A DNA stretch of 64,000 nucleotides from an uncultured Eubacteriales bacterium (GTDB lineage: Bacteria; Bacillota; Clostridia; Lachnospirales; Lachnospiraceae): NCBI GenBank assembly GCA_900539455.1, contig UQCD01000001.1, forward strand, positions 62,001 to 126,000. The letters run 5' to 3'. Numbering within the stretch: position 1 is the first letter of the stretch; every line of letters begins with the position of its first letter. A program made the translations under genes and the position numbers. Shown here piece after piece: positions 43,479-52,091 of the stretch. The notes beneath the pieces were generated by a model. The model did no database searches. It saw only the letters and a program-made list of their open reading frames with translations, and had not been told where the DNA came from.

Positions 43479-45218
43479 ATGGCTTTAGACGGAATTACTA
43501 TTGCTGCACTAACAAATGAATTAAAAGCAGCTCTTGTTTCTGGAAGAATTGTAAAGATTGCCCAGCCGGAAAATGATGAGCTTTTACTGACTATAAAAAA
43601 ATTTAATGAACAAATACGACTTACCATATCATCAGATGCTTCATTGCCACTTATGTATCTAACCAGTGAAAATAAGCCTAGTCCAATGACTGCACCAAAC
43701 TTTTGTATGGTTTTAAGAAAGCATTTAAACAACGCAAAAATTATTGATATTTTCCAGCCCTCTTTAGAGCGTATTATAAATATTGAACTGGAGCATTACA
43801 ACGAAATGGGTGATTTGTGCAAAAAGTACCTAATTGTTGAATTAATGGGAAAATATAGTAATATTATCTTTACTGATGAAAACAAGAAAATCATTGATGC
43901 AATTAAGAGAATACCACTTAGCATTAGTTCAGTTCGAGAGGTACTTCCGGGAAGATATTATTTTATACCTGACAATGCCCACAAGTCTAACCCTCTTGAC
44001 TGTACAAAAGACTTTTTTAATAATGCTTTATTGTCTAGTACAGCTGCTGCAGGGAAAGCAATTTTGTCTGCTTTTACAGGTATTAGTCCTGTTATTTCAG
44101 AAGAAATTGTTTTTAGAGCCAATGTAGATGGTGACATTCCCGCAAATACACTTGATGCAGCTTCCATTGACAGCCTTTACTCTTCTTTTTTTGAGGTTAT
44201 TAATCATGTACAGGAAGGTAATTTCTTTCCTTGTATTTATTATAAAAATGGTATTCCAAAGGAATTTAATTCCTTTCCTTTGCGATTATATGACAATTCC
44301 TATGAGGTTAGAAGCTTTGATAGTATTTCTAAGGTTATTTCAGATTTCTATAGAGAGAAAAATATTCATACAAGAATAAAGCAAAAATCTGTTGACCTAA
44401 GAAAAATTGTTACCTCTACCTTAGAAAAGGATTACAAAAAATATGAATTGCAGTTAAAGCAGCTTAAGGATACACAAAAAAAGGATAAATATCAGTTGTA
44501 CGGAGAATTAATTACAGCCTATGGATACAACCTAAAGGATAATGAACGCTCGCTTACCTGTACCAACTACTACAACAACGAAGAAATAACTATCCCTTTA
44601 GATGCTACTATTTCTCCTATGGACAATGCAAAAAAATATTTTGAAAAATATAACAAATTAAAAAGGACTGCCTCGGCTCTTGAGTCCATTGTTGTAGAAA
44701 CAAAAAATGAAATAGACCATTTAGAGTCTATTGTAAATTCTATGGATATTGCTACAAACGAGGACGATTTAAAGGAAATAAAAGAGGAGCTTATTGTTTC
44801 TGGATATATTAAAAGAAAAGGCAATAGCAAAAAGGAAAAATTTACCAGCAAGCCTCTCCACTATGTATCATCTGACGGATTTGATATTTATATTGGAAAA
44901 AACAATATTCAAAATGAAGAATTAACCTTTAAGGTTGCTAATGGTGGTGACTGGTGGTTTCATTCAAAAACCTTCCCAGGCTCTCATGTAATAGTTAAAA
45001 CAAACGGAAAAGAATTGCCAGATTCTACCTTTGAAGAAGCTGCCAAACTAGCTGCCTTCTACTCAAAAGGAAAGGAACAGGAAAAAGTAGAAATCGATTA
45101 CATTGAAAGAAAACATGTCAAAAAGGTGGCTGGCTCAAAGCCCGGCTTTGTAATATATCACACCAACTACTCAATGGCAATAAGTCCAGATATAACAGGC
45201 ATAAAGCAGGTGCAATAG
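43479..45218 (+). CDS. rqcH: Ribosome quality-control protein RqcH (NFACT/Rqc2 family)
   Basis: RqcH binds the obstructed 50S subunit and recruits Ala-tRNA to add alanine tails that mark the stuck chain for ClpXP. The 579-residue protein has NFACT-N (MALDGITIAALTNELKAALV, then GRIVKIAQP), the helical and coiled-coil middle (about 290-440), and NFACT-R at the end (FDIYIGKNNIQNEELTFKVA, then DWWFHSKTFPGSHVIVKT). The conserved DWWFH and PGSH residues are present. It was formerly annotated as fibronectin-binding protein. Its last codons lie in a 20-base repeat that runs past the stop. Confidence 0.95.
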   Translation: MALDGITIAALTNELKAALVSGRIVKIAQPENDELLLTIKKFNEQIRLTISSDASLPLMYLTSENKPSPMTAPNFCMVLRKHLNNAKIIDIFQPSLERIINIELEHYNEMGDLCKKYLIVELMGKYSNIIFTDENKKIIDAIKRIPLSISSVREVLPGRYYFIPDNAHKSNPLDCTKDFFNNALLSSTAAAGKAILSAFTGISPVISEEIVFRANVDGDIPANTLDAASIDSLYSSFFEVINHVQEGNFFPCIYYKNGIPKEFNSFPLRLYDNSYEVRSFDSISKVISDFYREKNIHTRIKQKSVDLRKIVTSTLEKDYKKYELQLKQLKDTQKKDKYQLYGELITAYGYNLKDNERSLTCTNYYNNEEITIPLDATISPMDNAKKYFEKYNKLKRTASALESIVVETKNEIDHLESIVNSMDIATNEDDLKEIKEELIVSGYIKRKGNSKKEKFTSKPLHYVSSDGFDIYIGKNNIQNEELTFKVANGGDWWFHSKTFPGSHVIVKTNGKELPDSTFEEAAKLAAFYSKGKEQEKVEIDYIERKHVKKVAGSKPGFVIYHTNYSMAISPDITGIKQVQ

Positions 45219-45292
45219 GTATAAAACAAATACAATAGACATAAAACAATATAATATATATCAAATACAATATATATAAAGCAAATACAATA
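45198..45292. repeat. 20-bp tandem repeat across the rqcH stop codon
   Basis: Five imperfect units occur, each resembling GGCATAAAGCAGGTGCAATA, at 45198, 45218, 45238, 45257 and 45273. The first encodes the last rqcH residues (GIKQVQ) and contains the stop; later units decay toward pure AT. Confidence 0.75.
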
Positions 45293-45316
45293 TGTAAGTA
45301 ATTCTATATTTTATAA

Positions 45317-45355
45317 AATAAAGAACTTTAATGTAACATTAAAGTTCTTTATTTT
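45317..45355 (+). terminator. Terminator of rqcH
   Basis: A perfect 17-base stem (AATAAAGAACTTTAATG with its complement) around TAA is followed by TTTTTA on the plus strand. It also faces the convergent glgA. Confidence 0.85.
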
Positions 45356-45424
45356 TAATGAAATTAATTTTTATAAAAGTTTCAAAAGACTGCATACTTA
45401 TAAGTATATTTTTCTCGATTTTTC

Positions 45425-46873
45425 CTACCAGCCAAGTATTGAGTTATATAACTCCTCATACTTCTTTGCTGAAGTTTTCCAAGAGAAATCAGCCATCATA
45501 GCCCTATCTACCATTTTGTTCCATTCACGCTTTCTATTGTAGAATACATTTTCTGCATATTTTACAACTGAAAGCATTTCATGAGCATTGTAGTTTGCAA
45601 AGGAGAAGCCTGTTCCTGTGCCTTCGTACTGGTTGTATGGCTGTACAGTATCCTTAAGTCCGCCTGTTTCTCTTACAATAGGTAAAGTACCATATCTTAA
45701 GCTCATAAGCTGGCTGAGTCCACATGGCTCAAATAAAGATGGCATAAGAAATGCGTCTGCTGCTGCATAAATCTTATGTGACATTTCTTCAGAATAATAA
45801 ATCTGTGCTGAAACCTTGTTTCCATACTTCCAATCAAAATATCTGAAGGAATTTTCGTACTGGTTATCACCTGTACCTAATACAACAATCTGTATATCCT
45901 CCTGACACATTTCGTCCATAACATAATTAACCAAATCAAAGCCCTTTTGGTCTGTAAGTCTTGATACCATGGCAATAAGAAACTTCTTTGGATTTACTTC
46001 AAGTCCTAAATCTCTTTGAAGTGCAGTTTTATTTTTAACCTTTTCTTTTCTGAAATTGTCTACATTGTATTGCTTATATATGTACTTATCTGTTTCTGGA
46101 TTGTAAACATCATAATCAATTCCGTTTACTATACCCCACAGGCAATTATTTCTTGCCCGCATAAGACCATCTAAGCCTTCACCATAAAACGGTGTCTGGA
46201 TTTCACTGGCATAGGTTTCACTAACTGTAGTAACTCTGTCTGCATATACAATACCACCTTTTAAAAGATTGGCATCATCATAATATTTAAGCTTATCCGA
46301 TGTAAAGTAATAATCAGACAATCCAACTAAATCTCTGACTGTCTTTATATCCCAAACACCCTGAAATTTTAAATTGTGAATTGTCATTACACTCTTAATG
46401 CCTCTGTAAAAATCTCCCTGCTGGAAACAGTCATTAAGATAAACAGGTACAAGTCCTGTCTGCCAGTCGTGGCAATGAATAATGTCTGGTCTAAAGCCAA
46501 TAACTGGCAATGCTGAAAGTGCAGCTCTTGAAAAAAATGCAAATCTTTCTATATCATACTTTGTATCACCTGTATATGGCTTATCTCCACTAAAATAATA
46601 TTCATTGTCAATGAAATAAAAGGTAATACCTTCATATACTAATCTGAAAATACCAACATACTGGCTTCTCCAGTTTAAGTTCATATAGAAATTAGTCATA
46701 TACTCAAGCTGACTTACATATTCCCATTTCATGCACATATACTTTGGAAGAATAACTCTACAATCATATTCCTCCTTATTAAAACTCTTTGGCAACGAAC
46801 CAACTACATCTGCCAAGCCGCCTGTTTTTATAAATGGTACTGACTCAGATGCTACAAACAAAATATTTTTCAT
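45425..46873 (-). CDS. glgA: Glycogen synthase (ADP-glucose type)
   Basis: GlgA transfers glucose from ADP-glucose to growing glycogen. The 482-residue GT5 enzyme has the N-terminal KTGGLADVVGSLP nucleotide-sugar loop, HDWQTGLVPVYL, the active-site His in VMTIHNLKFQGVW, and the C-terminal MPSLFEPCGLSQLMSLRYGT with ETGGLKDTV. Glycogen is a common reserve in sporulating Clostridia. No other glg genes are nearby. A GGAGGT site precedes the start. Confidence 0.95.
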   Translation of the reverse strand: MKNILFVASESVPFIKTGGLADVVGSLPKSFNKEEYDCRVILPKYMCMKWEYVSQLEYMTNFYMNLNWRSQYVGIFRLVYEGITFYFIDNEYYFSGDKPYTGDTKYDIERFAFFSRAALSALPVIGFRPDIIHCHDWQTGLVPVYLNDCFQQGDFYRGIKSVMTIHNLKFQGVWDIKTVRDLVGLSDYYFTSDKLKYYDDANLLKGGIVYADRVTTVSETYASEIQTPFYGEGLDGLMRARNNCLWGIVNGIDYDVYNPETDKYIYKQYNVDNFRKEKVKNKTALQRDLGLEVNPKKFLIAMVSRLTDQKGFDLVNYVMDEMCQEDIQIVVLGTGDNQYENSFRYFDWKYGNKVSAQIYYSEEMSHKIYAAADAFLMPSLFEPCGLSQLMSLRYGTLPIVRETGGLKDTVQPYNQYEGTGTGFSFANYNAHEMLSVVKYAENVFYNRKREWNKMVDRAMMADFSWKTSAKKYEELYNSILGW

Positions 46874-46958
46874 CTGCTACCTCCAACCTAGAATATTTTG
46901 CATAAAATTTTCTTATATTATACCAAATATATGTCTTAATTAAAAGTAGATATGAAAA

Positions 46959-47759
46959 TTATTTTGTTTTATAGTCAAGTCGGATTTTATCTGAAATCAT
47001 TGCGATAAATTCTGAATTTGTAGGCTTTCCTTTGCCTGAATTTATGGTATAACCAAACAATTCATACACCATATCCATATTTCCTCTATTCCACGCCACC
47101 TCAATAGAATGTCTTATAGCTCGCTCTACCCTGCTTGCAGTTGTATTATTTTTCTTTGCAATAGTAGGATATAAAATCTTAGTAACTGAATTTAACATTT
47201 CTGGCTCATTTACACACATCATAATTCCATCTCTTAAATACTGGTATCCCTTAATATGTGCAGGCACACCTACCTCATGGAGAATGTCAGTTACATCTGT
47301 TTCCAGATTTTTTTCTATATACTCACTTCTGCTTTCCAAAGGATTTATTTTTTTCATATTAGGATATTTTTTGCCAACATGAGCCTTAATAAATTGAACC
47401 CTTCCCATTAAGGTATCATGGTCAAAGGGTTTCATTATATAGTAGCTTGCTCCTAATCTAAAAGCATCCTCTGTGATATTTTCCTGACCGATAGCACTCA
47501 TTACTACAAAATAAGGTACTTTTTTAACTTCATTATCCTTATTTATTTTTTCCATTACAGATAATCCGTCCATCTTTGGCATAATAATGTCTAATAATAC
47601 CAAATCTGGAGAATCCTTTTTAATTATATCATATATTTCCTCTCCGTTTTTTGCACTGCCAATTACTTCGATGTCTTTATCATCCTCTAAAATATTCTCC
47701 AACACCTTTAAAATTCTTTCATTATCATCTGCTATTGCAACTTTAAATTTACTGTCCAT
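46959..47759 (-). CDS. spo0A: Sporulation master regulator Spo0A
   Basis: Phosphorylated Spo0A starts sporulation by binding 0A boxes. The 266-residue protein has a receiver domain (1-125) with IADDNERIL, the phosphoacceptor Asp in LVLLDIIMPKMDGL, and YIMKPFDHDTL. The characteristic C-terminal domain (about 145-266) has ADITEILHEVGVPAHIKGYQ-like sequence (here VTDILHEVGVPAHIKGYQYL) and the recognition helix TASRVERAIRHSIEVAWNRG. It lies downstream of spoIVB, the usual Firmicutes arrangement. Confidence 0.97.
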   Translation of the reverse strand: MDSKFKVAIADDNERILKVLENILEDDKDIEVIGSAKNGEEIYDIIKKDSPDLVLLDIIMPKMDGLSVMEKINKDNEVKKVPYFVVMSAIGQENITEDAFRLGASYYIMKPFDHDTLMGRVQFIKAHVGKKYPNMKKINPLESRSEYIEKNLETDVTDILHEVGVPAHIKGYQYLRDGIMMCVNEPEMLNSVTKILYPTIAKKNNTTASRVERAIRHSIEVAWNRGNMDMVYELFGYTINSGKGKPTNSEFIAMISDKIRLDYKTK

Positions 47760-47860
47760 ATTACCTCCATATTCATTAAAAAGTTACTTATTTCATCAAA
47801 ATACTATCAAATACAAGTAAATTCTAAGTTTATTTTAAATAAAGCATATATCGTTCATGT

Positions 47861-47884
47861 AAATTCAAAGTAAAATTTGTCCTT
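47861..47884 (-). promoter_or_regulatory. Possible sigma-H promoter of spo0A
   Basis: On the minus strand AAGGACAAA is followed after 9 bases by GAATTT, similar to the sigma-H pattern (AGGA then GAAT), though the spacing is a little short. Confidence 0.3.
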
Positions 47885-47891
47885 TCCATAA

Positions 47892-48980
47892 TTATTTTTC
47901 CAGCATACTTTCAACAAATATTCCATAGCCCTTTGTAGGATTATTAACAAACACATGGGTTACTGCGCCTATAAGCTTTCCGTCCTGGATTATAGGACTG
48001 CCACTCATCCCCTGTACTATTCCATTTGTCAGCTTGAGCAGCTCCTTGTCTACCACTTCTAAAACAATTCCTTTATTATCAGCTCTGTTTCTATCTAAAT
48101 CACATATTTTTATTTCATACTGCTTAAGACTTCCAGATATATAGCTCAAAATATATGCCTTTCCCCTATGCACTTCACTTTTTGCTGCTGTCTGGCAATA
48201 ATCACTATTATAATTTTCCTCTATATACTGCAAACCCTCCTCATTTAATTTTCCAAAAATACCCTTGTTAGTATTTTTTAAAATTGTGCCAATTTCATTA
48301 CATTTTTCATAATCAATAGTTCCACAAAGTCCTCCAGGCTTTCCATCCACACCCTTTGTAATTCCCCAGATATTTGCCTTATACAAAAGGCCATTATTAC
48401 TGTTTAAAAGCTTTTTAGTATCCACATCATTAATTCCATGTCCTAAAGCTCCAAAACTTCCGTCCATAGTCATATAAGTCAGTGTACCAATTCCTTGTGT
48501 ATCATCCCTTGCCCATACACCAATTTTATATTCACCACCTTTAACCTTTACAGGTGTAACTAAAACCTGAAATTCTTCCCCATTTCTGCGTATTCCCACA
48601 GTAATATCCTTATCTCCATATTTATTTATTAAAAAAAGCAGCTGTGATTTTGAATTAATATCAATTCCATTAATTTTTGTAATATAATCCCCCTCATATA
48701 TTTTATTTAAAGCTGGCTCATAATTAATTCCGTCACTTCCAGTGATGAAGCTTGTCCCAGCCACTAATACACCATTAGTTTCTAAATAAACCCCTATTGA
48801 GATTCCTAAGGGCATAACTAATGTACCCTCTGCATTAACACTACTTATTTTATTTATATTTATTTCTCTGTTCTCGTTCTCAACATAGTTATTATTTGCC
48901 ATATAAAAGCAAGTCAATATACAGCAAAGAACAAAAACTAAGCCTAAAAAAGCTCTATATATTTTAATCCTTTTATTCAT
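47892..48980 (-). CDS. spoIVB: SpoIVB serine peptidase
   Basis: SpoIVB is made in the forespore and triggers processing of pro-sigma-K by cleaving SpoIVFA. The 362-residue protein has an N-terminal membrane anchor (about 7-27), a PDZ domain (about 85-170: YEGDYITKINGIDINSKSQL), and the S55 peptidase domain with the catalytic His region LGHGINDVD and the nucleophile Ser in GIVQGMSGSPIIQDGKL. The C-terminal AVTHVFVNNPTKGYGIFVES is diagnostic. It lies between recN and spo0A. Confidence 0.96.
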   Translation of the reverse strand: MNKRIKIYRAFLGLVFVLCCILTCFYMANNNYVENENREININKISSVNAEGTLVMPLGISIGVYLETNGVLVAGTSFITGSDGINYEPALNKIYEGDYITKINGIDINSKSQLLFLINKYGDKDITVGIRRNGEEFQVLVTPVKVKGGEYKIGVWARDDTQGIGTLTYMTMDGSFGALGHGINDVDTKKLLNSNNGLLYKANIWGITKGVDGKPGGLCGTIDYEKCNEIGTILKNTNKGIFGKLNEEGLQYIEENYNSDYCQTAAKSEVHRGKAYILSYISGSLKQYEIKICDLDRNRADNKGIVLEVVDKELLKLTNGIVQGMSGSPIIQDGKLIGAVTHVFVNNPTKGYGIFVESMLEK

Positions 48981-49025
48981 ACAGCACCCCTCAATATTAC
49001 TATTCTTTATTATCTGCCTACAAAA

Positions 49026-49051
49026 ATAAGGATACAGTGCTGTATCCTTAT
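49026..49051 (-). terminator. Terminator after recN
   Basis: ATAAGGATACAG and CTGTATCCTTAT pair perfectly around 2 bases, followed on the minus strand by TTTTTG. spoIVB therefore probably has its own promoter. Confidence 0.85.
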
Positions 49052-49093
49052 GTATAGTAATATTATCTGTATAATCCTTAAAAAAATGCTGTA

Positions 49094-50767
49094 TTATTTT
49101 TCTTGTTTAGCCATTTTTTTCATTTCTCTGGCATTTCCTACAACTACCTCAGAAATAACTGCGCCACCTAACATTCTGGATAATTCCATAACAGACTCAT
49201 CATAGTTAAGCTTATTTATCTCTGTTTTTGTGCTATTTTCTTCATTTTTCTTTTCAATAAGATAATGGTCATCTGCCATTGCTGCAATCTGAGGCAAATG
49301 AGTAATACATATAATCTGATGATTTTTTGCAATAATTTTCATTTTTTCAGCTACCATCTGAGCAGTCCTGCCACTTATACCTGTATCTATTTCGTCAAAA
49401 ATAAGTGTGTCTATATTGTCAACATGTGCAAGGATCGTTTTTATTCCAAGCATTATTCTTGATAGCTCACCACCAGATGCAACATCACTAAGAGGCTTTA
49501 TATCCTCTCCTACATTAGTTGAAATCATAAAGCAAACATCATCCATACCGCTGCTGGTATATTCCTTTGTCTTTTCAAAGGCTGTATCAAAAGCAACATA
49601 ATTAAAATTAAGTGTTTTTAATACCTCTGTTATATCCTTTGACAAATTTTTTGCAACTGTTTTTCTAAGACTTGTAAGCTTTTCAGACTCCTTCTCATAT
49701 TCCTTGGAAATATTAGAAAGACTCTCCTTTACTTCTATTAAGTGCTGCTCATAATCAGCGTATTCGTTTAATTTATTTTCAAATTCTTCCTTCTTAGCAA
49801 AAATCTGTTCAATAGAATTTCCATGCTTCATTTTCAGCTTATTAATAGTATTTAAGCGTTCGTATACATAGTTTACTCTTTCCTCATCAAAATCTATATT
49901 GTCAATATATGTATCTAATTGACCTACAAAATCCTGACAAATAGAGTCCAAATCCATTATACAATCATATAATGAGCTTGTCTTATCATTAATGTCACTA
50001 ATCCTCGAAAGCATACCTGCACAGGATGATATATTAGCTGAAACACTATTACTGTCCTGCTGCATAATTAAGCTGACATTTTGTAATACCTCTAAAATTT
50101 TTGTAGCACTTGAAAAGGCTTTCTGCTCCTCCTCAAGTTCAGTGTCTTCTCCTAAAACAAGTGAGGCTTCTTCGATTTCATTAATTTCAAATTGTAAAAA
50201 ATCCATTTCCCTTTTTCTGGCTTCATCACTTATATCAAATTCCTTTAATTTTTCCTTGCAGCGTCTATACTCTAAGTACAACAGGCCTACCTTAGTCTTA
50301 AGCTTTTCACCTTTCTCACCAATGAAGCTATCAAGGATTTCTAAATGTCTGCTTTTCTTTAATAAGGACTCGTGGTCATGCTGTCCGTGAACATCTAAAA
50401 GCAAGCCGGCAACCTCTTTTAAAAGTGTGCTGGCAACAGTTTCGCCATTTATTTTTATAATACTTCTGCCATTGGTTATTTTTCTGGAAATAACCACCTG
50501 ATTTTCTTCTTCAATAAAAATGCCCTTTTCCTTTAACTTTTCTTTTACAAGGTCTGATACGGCAAATATTAATTCAACAAAGCCATATTCTGCATTTTTT
50601 CGTATTATATCCTTTGGCACCTTACCACCTAAAGCTATATTAATAGAGCCTATAATTATAGATTTTCCAGCACCTGTTTCACCAGTTAATATGTTTAGCC
50701 CATCTCCAAAATATACATCTACATCCTCTATAAGAGCCAGATTTTTTACATGAACATTTAATAGCAT
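49094..50767 (-). CDS. recN: DNA repair protein RecN
   Basis: RecN is an SMC-like ATPase that gathers broken DNA ends for recombination repair. The 557-residue protein has Walker A GETGAGKSIIIGSINIALGG, a long central coiled coil (about 155-370), the signature SDVASGGELSRIMLGIK, and Walker B TLIFDEIDTGISGRTAQMVA. The order nadK-argR-recN is typical of Clostridia and Bacilli. It ends at a strong terminator. Confidence 0.97.
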   Translation of the reverse strand: MLLNVHVKNLALIEDVDVYFGDGLNILTGETGAGKSIIIGSINIALGGKVPKDIIRKNAEYGFVELIFAVSDLVKEKLKEKGIFIEEENQVVISRKITNGRSIIKINGETVASTLLKEVAGLLLDVHGQHDHESLLKKSRHLEILDSFIGEKGEKLKTKVGLLYLEYRRCKEKLKEFDISDEARKREMDFLQFEINEIEEASLVLGEDTELEEEQKAFSSATKILEVLQNVSLIMQQDSNSVSANISSCAGMLSRISDINDKTSSLYDCIMDLDSICQDFVGQLDTYIDNIDFDEERVNYVYERLNTINKLKMKHGNSIEQIFAKKEEFENKLNEYADYEQHLIEVKESLSNISKEYEKESEKLTSLRKTVAKNLSKDITEVLKTLNFNYVAFDTAFEKTKEYTSSGMDDVCFMISTNVGEDIKPLSDVASGGELSRIMLGIKTILAHVDNIDTLIFDEIDTGISGRTAQMVAEKMKIIAKNHQIICITHLPQIAAMADDHYLIEKKNEENSTKTEINKLNYDESVMELSRMLGGAVISEVVVGNAREMKKMAKQEK

Positions 50768-50797
50768 ACCTTCCTCTTTCCTTCGTCAACTACTCCA

Positions 50798-51250
50798 TTA
50801 CTTAGAAAGCTGTTCAGCTAATCTTGCCATTACTTCTTCTCCATCCTCGGCACTCCTAAGAGCACAAAAGATTGTATCATCACCAGCAATACTACCTACT
50901 ATCTGATTTAATCTTAAAGCATCAATAGAAGCTGCAACAGCCATTGCCATACCTGCTGAAGTCTTTATTACAAGTATTGAGCCTGCCATGTCCATAGAAA
51001 CAAAGCCTGTTCTAAGAACACCCAGCAAACGATTGTTCATTCCACTTTCAGCACTTTTTACAGTAACATATCTTTGTGTCCTTCCATCAACAGAAACCTT
51101 CGTAATACCAAGCTCTCTAATATCTCTTGATATTGTTGCCTGTGTAATTTCTAACCCTTCTCTTTCTAATAAAGCTACTAGCTCCTCCTGTGTTCCAATG
51201 TCATTTTTTTCAATAATCTCTAAAATTTTTCTTTGTCTAGCTGTTTTCAT
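50798..51250 (-). CDS. argR: Arginine repressor ArgR/AhrC
   Basis: ArgR senses arginine and represses arginine synthesis genes. The 150-residue protein has a winged-helix N-terminus (ITQATISRDIRELGITKVSV) and a C-terminal hexamer and arginine-binding domain (AASIDALRLNQIVGSIAGDD, then TIFCALRS). The start used is ATG MKTARQRK; a GTG two codons upstream is also possible. The start lies within the end of nadK, so the two are coupled. Confidence 0.95.
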   Translation of the reverse strand: MKTARQRKILEIIEKNDIGTQEELVALLEREGLEITQATISRDIRELGITKVSVDGRTQRYVTVKSAESGMNNRLLGVLRTGFVSMDMAGSILVIKTSAGMAMAVAASIDALRLNQIVGSIAGDDTIFCALRSAEDGEEVMARLAEQLSK

Positions 51251-52079
51251 TGTCACTCATCTTCCTTTTCAAAATTTCAATAAAGCTTTTGCTGCTAAGC
51301 TTTATTATTTTAGTGCTGATTTTAGATTTGCTAATTGAAATTCTATCCCCATTCATAAGACTTACAGCTCTGTCTCCATCAAAATATGCAAACCTAATAT
51401 CATTTTCAACATTACGCTTATTCTTCACCACAATATCTACCACATCATCGGAGTCTAATATAATACTCCTTGTATTTAAAGTGTGTGGACATATTGGTGT
51501 GAGCAAAATCAAGCTTGCTGACGGCTTTACTATTGGTCCGCCTGCTGACATACTATATGCTGTTGAGCCAGTAGGTGTTGAAATAATCATCCCGTCTGCC
51601 TTATATTTATTTAGCTTCATTTCATTAACATAAATATCAAAATCAATTACTCGAAGCAGACCACCTCTATTAATAACTATATCATTTAAGGCAATATCCT
51701 CTGATATAACCTTTCCATCTCTTATAATTTTACCAGTAAGCATCATTCGCTTTTCTAAAGTATACATATTTTTCAATAATTTTTCAAGTGTTTCGTCTAT
51801 CATATCAGGGGTGGATTCTGATAAAAAGCCTAAGTTTCCACAATTTATACCAATAAAGGGAATGTTAAGCTCTACAAGACTTCTGGCAGCCAGCAGAAGT
51901 GTTCCGTCACCGCCTAATACAATAATACATTCTGTATCCTTATCAACCATATCCTCTTTTACATATCCATTAATTATTTTGCAAATGCCATTATGCAAAG
52001 CAATATATTCTTCAATTTTTGCAGCTATATCTGTGGTTTCTTGCTTATCATTATTCGCTATTACCAAAAATTTTTTCAT
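51237..52079 (-). CDS. nadK: NAD kinase
   Basis: The enzyme phosphorylates NAD to NADP. The 280-residue protein has the catalytic GGDGT loop (CIIVLGGDGTLLLAARSLVE), FIGINCGNLGFLSE, and the SPTGSTAYSMSAGGPIV-type motif (here ISTPTGSTAYSMSAGGPIV). It begins 12 bases after dxs and overlaps argR. The tlyA-like rRNA methylase gene often found between dxs and nadK is absent. Confidence 0.96.
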   Translation of the reverse strand: MKKFLVIANNDKQETTDIAAKIEEYIALHNGICKIINGYVKEDMVDKDTECIIVLGGDGTLLLAARSLVELNIPFIGINCGNLGFLSESTPDMIDETLEKLLKNMYTLEKRMMLTGKIIRDGKVISEDIALNDIVINRGGLLRVIDFDIYVNEMKLNKYKADGMIISTPTGSTAYSMSAGGPIVKPSASLILLTPICPHTLNTRSIILDSDDVVDIVVKNKRNVENDIRFAYFDGDRAVSLMNGDRISISKSKISTKIIKLSSKSFIEILKRKMSDNENS

Positions 52080-52091
52080 ATTAGCACCATC

